Of a stretch of DNA of 64,000 bases, positions 47,283-59,294 are shown piece by piece. The notes under the pieces were generated by a model. The model searched no databases. It was given only the letters and a program-made list of their open reading frames with translations, and had not been told where the DNA came from. The stretch comes from Omphalotus guepiniiformis (lineage: Eukaryota; Basidiomycota; Agaricomycetes; Agaricales; Omphalotaceae), in contig JAQOOI010000062.1 in the NCBI GenBank assembly GCA_028554645.1, positions 310,001-374,000 on the forward strand, written 5' to 3'. The position numbers and the translations under genes were made by a program. Position 1 is the stretch's first letter; every line of letters begins with the position of its first letter.

Positions 47283-48090
47283 TTACAGTTTAGCCAAGAC
47301 GGCCTCAGCACCGGAGACGGTAACACCTGGACCCGGTTCGACCTTCCCAGGACAAGTGAGAAACTCAAGATCGTCAGCACATGCATTCTAAACTGCGCAC
47401 CTCGACGTATTTCACAACGAGATCATCAAGGATGATAGCATAACGGGCAGTACGAATGCCGAAATCCCTTGCACTCAAATCGACCGAAAGTCCAAGCGAT
47501 GCTGACCATTGCGCGTTGGCATCAGAAAGGGCAAGAATCTAGCAGAAGAACAACTTAAATCTGATGAAGATACGGTGCCCCATGTGTATTCGATATTACC
47601 TTATCTTTCACTCCTTCGACACGAGCCCACCCGCTCAGGACGAATGGGTCGTTGGCGGCAACGACGGCAATAACATCAACACCCTTTGCCTTAAACTCAT
47701 CGTATTTCGCGATGTAAGGGGGAAGATGGTTAACATGGCAGGTAGGCTATATTACACAGGATGAGCTCAATAGATCAGGACTAGATTTCAGTCTAGAGTA
47801 ACTTACAGTGAAGGCCCCTGGTACCGAGAACAAGACAACCTTCTTCCCTTTCCATTCCTTCTCGATATCGAGTTTCGTCGCTAGATATAGCTGATGTAAC
47901 CACAAGAAACATCATGATATGGTATCGCAGGACTTACGAACACCGCAGGCAAGCTGATCGCGGTCGTCAGCACAATCAATGACACGAACGGGAATATAAT
48001 ACTAACGTGGTTTTCGAGTTCTTCGGACCAAGGAACGTATGAGAAAGACGCTCCAGGAACAGTGTCGCCAACTTTGATAGTGGGTGCCAT
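47283..48090 (-). CDS. Prx5-type peroxiredoxin (PMP20/AHP1-like) with peroxisomal signal
   Basis: Thiol peroxidase that reduces H2O2 and alkyl hydroperoxides. Starts MAPTIKVGDTVPGASFSYV at 48090. Introns fall after ENH, within LACGVP, and in the active site: VVLFSVPGAFT, intron, PTCHVNHLPPYI. The catalytic Cys sits in the canonical PGAFTPTCH. Then DVIAVVAANDPFVLSGWA, ILALSDANAQWSASLGLSVD and RYAIILDDLVVKYVEVEPGP, all family landmarks. It ends GAEAVLAKL; the final AKL fits the PTS1 consensus, so a peroxisomal location like yeast and Aspergillus PMP20 is likely. Length, about 170 residues, is normal. All joins are in phase. Confidence 0.88.
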
Positions 48091-49577
48091 GGTGGTACGA
48101 AGAATAACAACGAAGTACTGGAAGTAATTGATATCAAGCCTATTTATCCATCGGAAACAAATCGAAACTCGCGATGGTGCTATTGAGCGGTCACCTGATC
48201 ATTTAGTCAGATGGTCACATGACACATAGAAAATCCTTGTGGCAGATTATTCAAGATTATTCACTGCTCCCAGGAACCTTAGGAAGATAACCGTATGTAC
48301 GCTGACGTTGACAGTGCACTGTTCCTGCTCATCATGTTGCAATTGTTCTAAGCAAGAAATCACGCGATTTTTCTTAGAAATGAGTTCGAAGCACGGGAAG
48401 ACACTGGGAGGCTGACTATGCAAGGCACGGGCGCTGGCGTACAAGATGGTATGTCACGGTACGTCGGTAGGTAAAAGATTCAGTGAACCCATTATGAACT
48501 TGAAGGCAACTTACCGAACACCCATTCATACACCTTGTCTGTGTAAATCGGGAACTAGCCTGAAAACTCAATCAATCCAACTTGAAACTTTGAAAGTACA
48601 AAGGATCACAAAAACGTCGTACTTGAATACAGAGCTCATTGTTCATCATGTTCTCCGCACCAATTGACTTACAGAACAATGGATCAATCTCAAATACGAA
48701 AATGAAGCATGGACTCGGCCGACAACTACCCGCATGGTGCTATAGTCTCTTGTGAGCTGTAGCAGCCAAAGACAAGTCGTTCCAAGATTTCAAGGACATC
48801 ATGGACCAGCACGTCGGGCTCTGTCGAACTGCCATGCCAATGCTCCGCCGGGCGAGTAAAACGAATATTACCCTAGGCCAAGTTCCAAGCTCCAAGCGAC
48901 GCCAAAGTACAGTGACTTACTTCCCTACTTACTCACCACTGGCACCCGGTTCTAAATCTGAACCTGATCACGACGGCTGAAATACTGACGATCCATATCA
49001 TTGTCAAACCATTAACTTACATTGACAATCTACACACACCCCTCCATACTCCCGTGATGAGTGTCCTGTCCCCTCCGTCTGATACGGAAAAAAAAAAGGT
49101 CAAAACCCAATTTGAAGCACAGGTCATTACCAATTGATCATTCAAATGTCACCTTCAACTCACTTGTTTTGAATCCTAATTTCCCGCTGAGAATCGGCTT
49201 GATGCAAGAGAAGCCCTCCCTCACCTTCTTCTAACTTCAAAAACGGCGCTTGAGGCCTCAGCTCTGATGAACGAACTTGATGAACACAAAGGAGCACACC
49301 GCCTTCAGCCGTTTCCGCACCGGAACGATTGAGTTGAAAGAAGATCAAGTACTTACGACCCCTAGAACGAACATAAAATTCACTCACGAGTCGGTCATTC
49401 AAAAACTCCAGTAGTGTTGTCATCCTTAAGATTAAAAGATGGAAGGGACGCCGGGCGTTAATAAACTGCTGCAACAGGAAAACGACAGATGCTAACCATC
49501 CGATATGACAATCAACTTCTAAAATCGGAAAATATCCTCTCTCCTCTCACTTGAGTCAATCACGACAATTTGATCAT
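48091..49577. other. Intergenic, unresolved
   Basis: Minus-strand open frame 49160-49474 has plausible splice sites (GTGAGT, GTAAGT) but no known domain and no clear partner exons. Rest is without signal. Confidence 0.35.
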
Positions 49578-49810
49578 CTACAGTTGTTTTTGCACGAGCT
49601 TGTTGAACATAACCGCTACACCCCCCGCGATGACCATGTTGACCAGAAAAAGCGAGAAGGCTACTTAGAAGGAATGACACAACATTGTTGTTAGATGCCT
49701 CCCCCCAGATATATCAATCAAATCGGACCGAATAGCCCAGAAACGAGGACAGAATCACAGCCAATATCACCTCACCTCAACGTTTGTGAGCTTCCGTATA
49801 AGGCGCCTGC
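49578..49810 (-). CDS. Possible small membrane protein, last exons only
   Basis: Exon 49810-49782 (after acceptor TTTCGTTTAG) reads RQAPYTEAHK. With a GTTGAG donor and acceptor AAGTAG it joins to 49660-49578: FSLFLVNMVIAGGVAVMF, then NKLVQKQL and TAG. That gives one hydrophobic helix and a short basic tail. A competing GTGAGG donor a few nt on gives a different frame (GQHGHRGG..). I could not fix upstream exons (a start near 50440-50452 is possible) and recognise no family. Confidence 0.25.
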
Positions 49811-51388
49811 CTAAACGAAACAACGAACATCATGCACAAGGTCATGTCCGACCGAAATCATGACATGGTACAAGAACACGAGACAAATTGAGCAGAGTCG
49901 AGAGGTTACCTCCACTGTTAGCGGAAGGTAAGTAAGTTGAAGGTAAGTTCCAGTATTAAGTCCATCATGCCTAGAAGTGAATTAAGTTGATACATACTTC
50001 CAGAACTGATGAGTTGATTAACGGACACGGACGTGCAAGACGCCCGACGATCCAAATTTCGCCGCCACCGTCACGGTGAAATGGACGCCCGAAGACGAAG
50101 TAGGGGGGTGAGATTAACCTATCAAATTGACGTTGAGTCCTGAGGGCCCGAACGGTCTTACGAATTCCGAGTCGAGGCGAACAAAGCCGCCACCTGTTAC
50201 AGTATAGGAACCCGAAAATCGTCACATCGTCATCAAGCTAAAAGTCAAATACACAAAACCCACTAATTCCATAAACCATTTATGCCAAGAACGAGAGCAT
50301 TGATTAGCTTAACTTGACGCTCAGCGCTCAGAATCACCAGACGTGTATCTGACAAGTCAAATGCCTGCATCGCCAGCTCAGCCGCCGCCTATGGACATAC
50401 CGTACGGAACGACAGTTCGTTCGCATTCGCATTCGCCATTCGTAACTTCCATTCAAGCTGCGTTTTGTTTCTCGCAGATCCCTATGAATTGAATTGTCAT
50501 TTCTAAGCGCTGAACACACACGCACGCACACACGCACACGGTATATTTCCATCCCTTCGATCTTCAACATCATCATCAAACTCTCCTTTCCTTTCCTCTC
50601 CTTTCCATTCCTCTCTCTCACGTTTCCATATGAAACCCTAGATGGTAGATGAGAAAGTGTAAATCAGATTGGAAGAAATGCAAACGTTATGTTTTAGCGT
50701 CAACATGAGATTGAATTAATGCATTGCATGCGTCGTACGTGTGTGCATACGTACGAGAGCAGCCTTTGGGGTATTGATGATTGATATGCCAGACAAGTAC
50801 TTGGACAATCATAGCCCATATGAGGCGCGAAGCGATCCGGATTTTCCAGAGACAAATGAAGAGATAAAGTCAGGAAGGAAATGTAACAGTTGAGTAACGC
50901 GAGACATGAATGTCAGTCGGAGGGGTGCTGAGAATTTGTCGGCGGTCAATATTAAATCGGAGATTACTCAGAGGTCAGCTTCGGCATCCTTGGCCGACAC
51001 GGCCGACACCTGACCTGTTTGAACGCCTAGCTTCAGTTCGTCTAGTTCCTCAAACTTTCTACCCAAACACATCGTTTATTTCTACAACAACAAGAATACA
51101 AACACAATGACATGAACAAAACATCAACGAATGAACAGCAAGTAAACAGCAACTACAGTACTAAGTAACACAACAACTTCAGCACCCACAACCAGAGCAC
51201 AACGTATCGTAACACACAGCACAATACCCCGCCAATATCGAACATCGTCATAAGGCGTTATCGTCACAGGGGTAACAAACCCATCGTACAATCCATACAT
51301 CAAAGCGGTCGGTGGAATACCACGAATGCCGCATTATACTTACACTTCCTTCCGCCGAATTTTCTCGTGCGTGCACTTCACCTTACCC
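49811..51388. other. Intergenic, possible upstream exons
   Basis: Minus-strand pieces between GT-AG pairs around 50000-50450 may belong to the candidate at 49.6-49.8 kb; frames compete and I could not settle a chain. Nothing recognisable from 50450 to 51388. Confidence 0.35.
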
Positions 51389-53240
51389 TCACAGAACATC
51401 ATAACCCAACTTCCTCGAATAATCAACTGCATTCCTCAGCTGTTCCAGCGTAAGGAAAATAAGAATAGTCGTAGGCTGTAGCCTCATCCATGCAGGCACC
51501 CAGCCTTTAAACATGAACCCCGGACCTTCGTTCTTTATTGCTGTACGGATCGCGGAGATGGTCGACTGCACACGCACGGCACGGAGGAAACGAGGATAGG
51601 GAGGGACGAATACGAGTCACCGGAGGTAGGTGGTGTGTTTGAGAAGAAGGGTGAACGAATCAGCAATAAGAACCAGATGAAAGAAACTCCGACATTTAGC
51701 ACTCACACTCGATCCAGGTCCAGAAGCATTCATAATCCGACTCTACAAAACACACGAAAAGAAGACCATTCAAATCTTGTTCGCTGCTATACAATCAAAG
51801 CAAATACCTTGAGTACGTCCGCAGGCGAACATACAGTCGTCGCTACCGTTCCCTACGAGTTGTAAGGAGTGATCGTAAGTAACGTTAGATGAATCAGCGA
51901 GAGGACCCATCGTACCGCAGCGAAACTAGCCGTAAAGTGAACAAGAATATTATCTTCAAAATACTTCGTCTTTAACAGTTCAGCTTTGAAGAAGTCGTAT
52001 CTGTACGATAAGAAGTCGGAACCAGTGTAGTACGCAATCAGTATCGCTCATAAAGTATTACAATGAAGCATACGTATGAAGCAAGTTGACTAGCATTCAT
52101 CAAGATTGCACGAAAAACATTCGGGCCGACTCCACGCGCGAGGGAAGATACACCTTCTTCTCGCACCATCTGTGTATGTGCGCATATATGCAGTCAAAAG
52201 CATGTCATTGACACGTAAGTGTGTATTCCATCGTGACCCACCACGAGGATTATCAGGGGAAAGGTTTACGCACCCTGAATAGAGCATCGAAACAATGTTT
52301 ATAGTTGAATCGCTTTTCAGGAGGTTTCGCGAAGTCCCCTTGCAGACGGACCATGACGATCTCTGGCAGTCACCGGAGGCGCATATACGGAGGCGCATAT
52401 ATGGACACAAGGAACATCAAATGCAATCAGTGAGTGTGTGCGGTCCACCCATCAGAGTAATCATGGGACGAGGACGAAGATTGAATAATGTGAATAGGAA
52501 GGTGAGTGATGATATCATCATCTGATCAGATATAACAGCTCATGAGGTATCCAAAAACTGACTTACCTCCTGGATTCCCAACCAAACCTGCAATACCTCC
52601 CGCTATAAGCGAAGGCAAGACGGAAACGAGGTAGTAAGCAACGAGGTGTGTCCGTAGGAGGGTGAGGTGGAGAACATACCCATACTCCCAGCCGCAGCAA
52701 GTTTCCACGCAGGCGCATCTTTACTTGTCGCACCAACAATCTTCTTACTCTCTTCATACGCCCAAAATCGGCACATAGAGTAAGACATCTGACGCATCCA
52801 CGTTCCGCTTATTCCATCGAAAAGACCACGGACACCTATTGTGAGGATGGGAATGATGAGTCGCGTCGCATACACTATGGAAAGTGAAAAGATCGACGCA
52901 CCGGCAGTTCTAACGGTCTTCTTCATACTCTCTATCATGCGTTTATCTCCTGAGGCTTGAAGGCGGACTTTGGTGAGATCTAATGGGCTGTATGGGGTAG
53001 AAGTGGGGTTCGTGAGTTAGGTGGCATTTGGGCGAAGGATTGAAGATAGGACGTACTGGGTGATAGAGGCAGCGATCGTCGCAGCGAGACCTAAACAAGT
53101 CATCGGGCTAGTGAGTAAACGATCTTGCAGCGAGCACGAGACAACATACCTCCAAGCCAAAACGGATAAGGTTTCTTCGTTGAGGCAACGATCGCTGAAC
53201 TTTGAGGCTGCGCGGCGGGCTTCGATATCGAGGACGCCAT
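51389..53240 (-). CDS. DIC1: Mitochondrial dicarboxylate carrier (SLC25 family)
   Basis: Inner-membrane antiporter of malate/succinate for phosphate or sulfate. Starts MASSISKPAAQPQSS, and KPYPFWLGG opens helix 1. The three carrier repeats show HPLDLTKVRLQ, GNPGEIVMVRLQGDF and CSPADVLKSRIMN, each a P-x-(D/E)-xx-(K/R) signature; CSPAD with RIMN is typical of DIC. Further landmarks: VRGLFDGISGTWMRQ, GVGPNVFRAILMNASQLASY and the last repeat GPGFMFKGWVPAWMRLQPTT. Several introns of normal size join in phase. Ends KLGYDVL with TGA at 51389-51391. The second signature has Glu where Asp is more usual (GNP-A-D), a mild variation. Confidence 0.85.
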
Positions 53241-54773
53241 TGTAAAAAGTCTATACAAGGTCGCAAATGAAGAGAGAGAAAAGGTTAAGACCAGAAAAGT
53301 CGTCGTCACGACAGACAGAAGACAAGAAGGGCGACTATTGAAAACCCTGCTTATGTACGCTTGATGGGGGTAATTCAGAGGGGGGTATCACGGACCTACG
53401 GTTCAACTATTGTCCTAGATTTCTCTCGCGTGCAATAAGTTGAAGAAGAAGCACTAATGTAGGGTGTACCCCCGTGAGTGCGCCACTAATCAGGTCCTGA
53501 GAACTGACGTGAGTCGCTCGCAAATTTGCTCACAGACTGAGAGAATAAAAAGGTAAGAAAGAGAGAGTAAAATCGTGCTTTTATGTTGTACAGTAAGATT
53601 ACCGAGATTATGGGCGAAGTGGAACAAGAGAAAGAGATAGAGAAACTGGGACTGTCGAATTATGACGAGGTATCATGTGACGACCTCGAATTTAAATTTA
53701 CCCCACAAAAGCAAATTACCCCACATTTTAGATCGCTCACTGTTTCCCCACATCCGGAACTAAAATCATCATTCATATATGTACATATCGTGCAAAAAAC
53801 GGAAGAAAGGACACGGTTTTAATCATATATCGAGCAAATTACCTCCCAATCTATCCATTTCTCAAGAGCCTGAACTTGAATGTGTACCAGCTAGCCTGAT
53901 ACTTACGTGACCTTGAATTCAAATCAATCATACATATGTACAGAAAAGAAAAACATTCTCCGCGTCTACCCGATCTACACATCCAGCCTCAAAGCCCATC
54001 AGTTCCCGAATTCCAAGCAATTTATTCTTAGACTGCGCAAACCCCCGGAGAGGTCCGACTCTGGAGGAGGGAACACCAATCTCATTGGATTCTCGGACAA
54101 AGTCGTCTCGAAGGAGTGTCACATGCGTGCGCTAGTATTACACCTATAGCCGGGAACGTAAAGATCAAGAAAAATAAAAATCGAGACTTGCAGTATTGAG
54201 CCATGGCATTGAATTTTGCGGCGATCACCCTTTTTTCAACTCCGACACATATGCCGCGCGGCTTCATTACCATAGTTCGATCGCTATTGTAGTAGGCGAA
54301 GGAGATAAAGTTGCCTAGAACATCTCTGTAATTAAGTGTAAATGTTCATTCATGATTACAGGGCTGAGGTAACTCATTCTCCTGAAGGTATGGGTGCGAA
54401 ATTCGGCCGTGCGATGAGGCAGCAAGACAAGAAACAACCGGAAAATGAACGTTGGGTGAGCGCCGTTATACTAGGTTATACTTCTGGATGGATTCTATAC
54501 CCATCGGACCCGAAATACTGCACGATCGGAGAATATATTCACAACAATGATGGTCGAGAGGCGGCCAAGAATGTATACACTGGAGAAGCGTCTTGGTTGA
54601 GACTCGGCAAGTTTCCCGCCAAGTAGAATATGGGCGAGAAGACATAGTAAAGGAGACGAAATAAGATCTCGACTAACGCACCACCTAAGGAGATGCACAA
54701 GGGCAAATAATCGCATGAGATAGGCCTTGTGCCACAAGAAAGGAGGACGTTCACGATATCGGCGAGTGGAGGA
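53241..54773. other. Intergenic
   Basis: AT-richer spacer. No gene recognised; open frames at 53583-53822 and 54342-54626 (+) have no motif, and the latter overlaps nothing spliceable. Confidence 0.4.
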
Positions 54774-56072
54774 TCATTGAGATGAAAACTCAAACCAGTC
54801 CTCATCTCCAATATCCTCATAGCTGTGTTCAATCTACAGAGAATAGTCGATCAGTGAGGAGGGGAGGACGGGAGAGAACAGTGGGATACCCAATAAGCAA
54901 GGATGGCAGCAATGACCGTACTTGCCTTTGAATCAACTTCGGGACGCCCAAAGTGGCCCGCTCCTATAATCGAGACCTCGTGTGATACGTGGTAGGTTGC
55001 GCCAGGCTCATCGGCATTTACCTTCAAAAGAAGAAAAACCAAACACGCCCATCGGTCAACGCGCCACGTATAATACTCTTTCTATAAGAAGGGCTTTAAC
55101 TCGGTAGGAGCCGCCGACACCGAAGAAATGGACAGACTTGAGAGCTCCGGCACAAGCATACATTTGCCCCAGCGCCTGTGGGACTTGATGACCAAGAGGC
55201 ACACCAACCGCTTCCGCTTCCACGACGAAGAGTGCAAGGTCGTCGGACTCGTTGGCGAGTTTGCTCAGCAGAGGAGCTCGTAGGAATGAAGCTGCAACGA
55301 GTAGAAACTTTCATTTTGTAAGCCAATGAGCAAAAATAATGTCACCAGCATGCGTCTTTCCAGCCTTGAGGATAGTGTAGTCTATAGATCCTTTCAATAT
55401 CGCCTGGCCAACAGTGGCGGAGACAGATAGGTTGAGGCCAAGAACCAGCTGCTTTCTCTGCTCCGCCAACGATGATGAGAGCATCGCCACGGCTCGGAAG
55501 AAAATTGCGTCGATCCAGGGACGCGCGCTGGCTTCAGTCTGTGGATGTCGTCATACCAAGAGATACTTGATGTTCTCTTTGAGCTCACCGGTGTAACTGA
55601 TCCGTGCAATAGACAGAGATGACGATAGAGTACATCGTTCGACCACAGTTCGTTCGTCCCACGTTCCTGTTCCAGGCTCAGTCGAGCAGGATCGTAACGT
55701 AGCTCAAGGGGTTGGGCTTCTCGAACGTTGAGAGTGTTGATTTCGTCTTGTTGGATGGAAGACAGTTGAAAGACCTTGATACGGTCGTCCAGTGAGGGGT
55801 GGCATGCGGAATACGAAGTGATCTGATGAGGCCGTCCGTACTGGCCGTCGGTGCACCTTTGGTTCCAACATCTTGAGGACTTCGTGAAGCTTCTGTGCAG
55901 CGGGATCGATTGTAGAGAGGTCCTCCTCCGGATCCAGCGCCATTTCGGTGATTCGCCGCCTCGCGCGTTGAAGAGTTTCGTGAAGTGCAATCAATTCTCC
56001 TCCAGTGATAACTGATCGCTTCCTGCGTTTTTTGTCGGGCTCTCCTGAAGTAGCTTGGTGTGACACCGACAT
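54774..56072 (-). CDS. PD-(D/E)XK nuclease-like fungal protein, probably degenerate
   Basis: Starts MSVSHQATSGEPDKKRRKRS, a basic nuclear-type start, then a helical stretch (LIALHETLQRARRRITEMAL). After splicing: SYSACHPSLDDRIKVFQLSS, then EASARPWIDAIFFRAVAMLS, SVSATVGQAILKGSIDYTIL, and LALFVVEAEAVGVPLGHQVPQALGQMYACA. The last matches the h-h-E-A-K strand-helix of a PD-(D/E)XK-like family common in fungal genomes, but Lys is replaced (EAEA). The following family motif IIRGALTDGRVWFF is present only in another frame, because a T run at 55034-55038 appears one base short. It ends YW-IEHSYEDIGDEDWFEF. An unusually short 34-nt intron is needed near 55810. An expressed nuclease is doubtful; family assignment is from memory. 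Confidence 0.45.
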
Positions 56073-56273
56073 CGTGGATGGCTACATAGGACAACGCCCG
56101 CCGCCGCGGCCCGGTGAAATTGTAGCACATCATGTGACATGTTTCCCAGCACGTTACCCTGTCAATGTCTATTGAGTAGCAAGAAGCATGTGAAAGTTAA
56201 ATCAGTCACAAGAAGTCGGGCATATCTTCGTATGAGACCAAAAGGAAAAGCATGCCGAAAAATGGAGAGAATA

Positions 56274-56366
56274 TGGACACATCCGGAATTGAACCGGAGA
56301 CCTTTCGCAAGAACGAAGCCCAGGCCCCATGCAAAGCGAACGCGATAACCCCTACGCTATGTGCCC
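56274..56366 (-). tRNA. tRNA-Ala (UGC) with 20-nt intron
   Basis: Acceptor stem GGGCACA pairs with TGTGTCC including the G3-U70 wobble that marks alanine tRNAs; discriminator A. D arm GCG..CGC, anticodon stem TTCGC/GCGAA with loop TTTGCAT (anticodon TGC), T arm CCGGTTCAATTCCGG. An intron of 20 nt sits one base 3' of the anticodon, the usual place. Confidence 0.9.
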
Positions 56367-56699
56367 ACGCACAAGAAATCTCCCAGAAAACAACACACTT
56401 GGAATAGATCACCAAGTTCGAATTCTTCATCCTACAGCAACTGTAGTGAACACAGAAGTCAGGACACGGATTCGGAGGGCGGCGGTCTAGAAGACAACAA
56501 CATATAAGTACAACAAAACGAGTTACATTACATTTACATCACGAACGAGGACGAGGAGAACATGAAACGAATAAAGATAAGCTCAAAAATCTACCTCAAC
56601 TTCAACCTCAACACAAAGCGAAGAACCACTTGGAATCAACGAAACACAAGAACAAAAGATAGAATCGGCGTCTTCCTCCCTCCCCTCTTTCCCACCACC
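56367..56699. other. Spacer after tRNA, 3' side of protease gene
   Basis: No gene seen; a purine-rich stretch that presumably carries the protease 3' untranslated region on the minus strand. Confidence 0.4.
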
Positions 56700-58949
56700 T
56701 CAAACCAACGACCCCAAAGCCAAAGCGCCCATAGGCCTCTCAATCGGACCAGGCAACACCTCAACGATAGGAATTGGAATCGGAACAGGTCGGTGTATAC
56801 CCGCATTCTCGTCAGGTCCCTGCGCGACGCCTTGACTTTTAGAATTACCGCCGCTCTCACCGTCGGCGTTCACGCCCGTATCATCAGCTGCGTCAGTCAC
56901 TGTTGGAGACGGAGGTGACGACGATAGTGAAGACGGTGGCGGAGACGTGTGTCCAGCTTGTCGAACGCCATCTATATTCGTCCGAGTGGGTGACGAAGGT
57001 GATGCGGGAGTGCTGGCTGCGGGAGGTGCTTTTTCGGAAGTCTCTAGGGATTCAAACACGATGTTAATACGAATACAAATACAAGGTACAGAAAGACGAA
57101 CGAAATCACAACCCACCAGCAAAATTACCCCCATTTCGGTCCTCAGCCCACTCAACCGCCTCCTCGTACTCCTCCTTCACCTTCACCTTATCAATCTCCA
57201 CCGTAGACAACAAGCCCACGCGGGGAGGATCACGCGAAGGGTACGCGAGGTCGCCCATGTGAAATGTCGTCAGGACGCTGGATGTGAGATAGATGAGGTC
57301 AGGTAAGTGTGCAAAGATGCTAAACGAAAACGTACCGTACCTCTTTAAAAATGGTGCACCCAAAGTCCAACTATACCCTTTTTTCCTCCCACCTTTCCCC
57401 GCCTTGTAATCCGCCCCGGCCTCCCCGTCCTGACTCAACCTCGGAGGATCCGTACCCGCCAGATTAAGCACACACTCCTCCACATCGTCCTCCCACGCCT
57501 GCGCAACCAAGTCTCTTGGATCAACTGGGAAGAGCTTACCACCTATCCGAAAAGTGAGCGTAGGCGGGGTTGAGCACGCGAAAGTCTTGCGGGAGGAGGT
57601 AGGAGGTGAATTTGGAGATGAAGGGGAGGAGGAGGACAGCATGGCGTTGATCAAAGATATTAAATCTAGTGGACCGCGGATGAGAGAACTTCCCTGTGGT
57701 TGAAGAAATAAATTCAGAAAAGGGTGGCATTGGCGGTAAAAGGAGAAACCTACAGTATCAATCAACGCACTGACACCATATCTCTCTCCATCCGATGAGG
57801 ACCTAGGCAGCTTCTCGCCATCGAAATACACTTCCTCGATGAATATCTCCCACGCAAGAGGATACTTCTCATGCGGAGAATCAGGTGGGCCGCGAATTCC
57901 ACCCTCGCTAGGTTCGTACGTCCTTACGTTAACCCACGTCAATGAATCCTCGCGCACGCCGCTCGGTAGAGACCCGATGCTCAGCATTCCTGCGTTACCT
58001 CCGATGGCGACCGTGTCGCGCTGAAGGGTTATGGTGAATCGGGGCGAGAAGTCGCGTGAGGCTAGGAGGCGTACGAGGAAAGGCCCAGAAGTGAAGAAGG
58101 AGGAGGTTATCATGGGTGTCCATGGTGAGCCTTGGCCTTGGGATTGGGATTGGGATTTGGGGGTGGTAGTTTGTTTCTCCAGAGTAGGATGGTCGCGCTT
58201 GAACAACTCAAACCACAAAACACTACAACGAGCAAGGATTTTAACGCCCACGTAAAAAGATTGGAACGATAGCTCGCCATACCCACCTATTCAAAGGAAA
58301 CCCCAACCCAAATATCCCCGCCGCTCCAGTTTCAAGGACGCTCGTGTTCGTATCGTTTATCGCGGCAAAGTGCTGATCGAGCACCCTCAGACCAGCAACG
58401 TCAACAACATCTTGACCTATGGTACCAAACGCGTGTGTACCCGTACGCGAGTCACCGTAGTAAAGCTGCGCGTCAAGGTTGACGGAGTGAAAGTTTCGTT
58501 GAGGATAAAGAGGTATGGTAGTTTGGTTACAGGTTGGGGAGGTACAGGAGTCTGATAGTATCCAGAGATCTGACGAACCTGTGTCTATGCAATCCGAGAG
58601 AAATTCAAGTTTGGTTTTTCGAGTAGAACCTGGATAGACTTACCCAGTACCAAAGGCGTTGTCGTATCGCCCACAGAAACCAAAACACTATAGGTTCTGC
58701 GCAACTAAACCTTAGCCTATCACATTCATTTCCTTCTCAACAAAGGATTCTCACTTACACATCGAGAAAGTCCCCCAAGCCAATCTCTGCATCCCGCCTA
58801 AGCCCTAGAACTCTCCGACGCGTCCTTGGAGTTGAAGTCTCTGTCTTGTATATAGGCATATGTAACGCCTTTGACCCGCAAACTTCTTGAAGTATAACAC
58901 TAGTCGCGAGCGAGAACAGAATGGCGAAGACGACTGGGCCAACCGGCAT
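56700..58949 (-). CDS. Secreted pepsin-like aspartic protease (family A1)
   Basis: Starts MPVGPVVFAILFSLATSVIL at 58949, a signal peptide, then a basic propeptide (TRRRVLGLRRD). First active site VLDTGSSDLWILSD; the flap region follows with LYYGDSRTGTHAFGTI. Then GAAGIFGLGFP. The second active site is rebuilt by splicing ALIDT to GSSLIRGP (intron GTAGGT..ACAG), giving the DTGSS twin. Near the end, YSWTLGAPFLK and VLTTFHMGDLAYPSRDPPRVGL are usual A1 landmarks. A last exon adds a disordered Ser/Pro/Thr-rich tail ending MGALALGSLV; that end is only weakly hydrophobic, so GPI anchoring as in yapsins is possible but not shown. Divergent neighbours are two tRNA-Ala genes, one on each side. Confidence 0.85.
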
Positions 58950-59079
58950 CGTTACATGTGTCAGTGATGGTCGATGTTTGAAGGTCGCCAACGACGCCAA
59001 AGGCTCGCGTCCAAGCAATATCAACGTGATCGCGTTATTGACGCACTTCGGAGCTGCTTGATTGCCTCTTCCTTCTATA

Positions 59080-59163
59080 GGGCACATAGCGTAGGGGTTA
59101 TCGCGTTCGCTTTGCATGTATTGAGCTTGCGAAAGGTCTCCGGTTCAAATCCGGATGTGTCCA
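59080..59163 (+). tRNA. tRNA-Ala (UGC) with 11-nt intron
   Basis: Same mature sequence as the copy at 56274-56366 except for one T-loop base; G3-U70, anticodon loop TTTGCAT, A at position 73. The intron is 11 nt and unrelated in sequence to the 20-nt one. It lies in inverted orientation relative to the other copy. Confidence 0.9.
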
Positions 59164-59294
59164 TGAGTAAGGTCATAGACATATAGACATGCATTTTTCT
59201 TACTTACGTGCATTGCACGATTTCAGATCGATCGAATATATGTTTTTAACTGCAGTCGATACAAAATAGAAAAATACAATCACAAAACCCAACT

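Noticed and set aside
54539..54832. 97-codon minus frame with hydrophobic stretches
   Set aside because: The frame giving IEHSYEDIGDEDWFEF after the intron fits the upstream exon in phase; this one does not.
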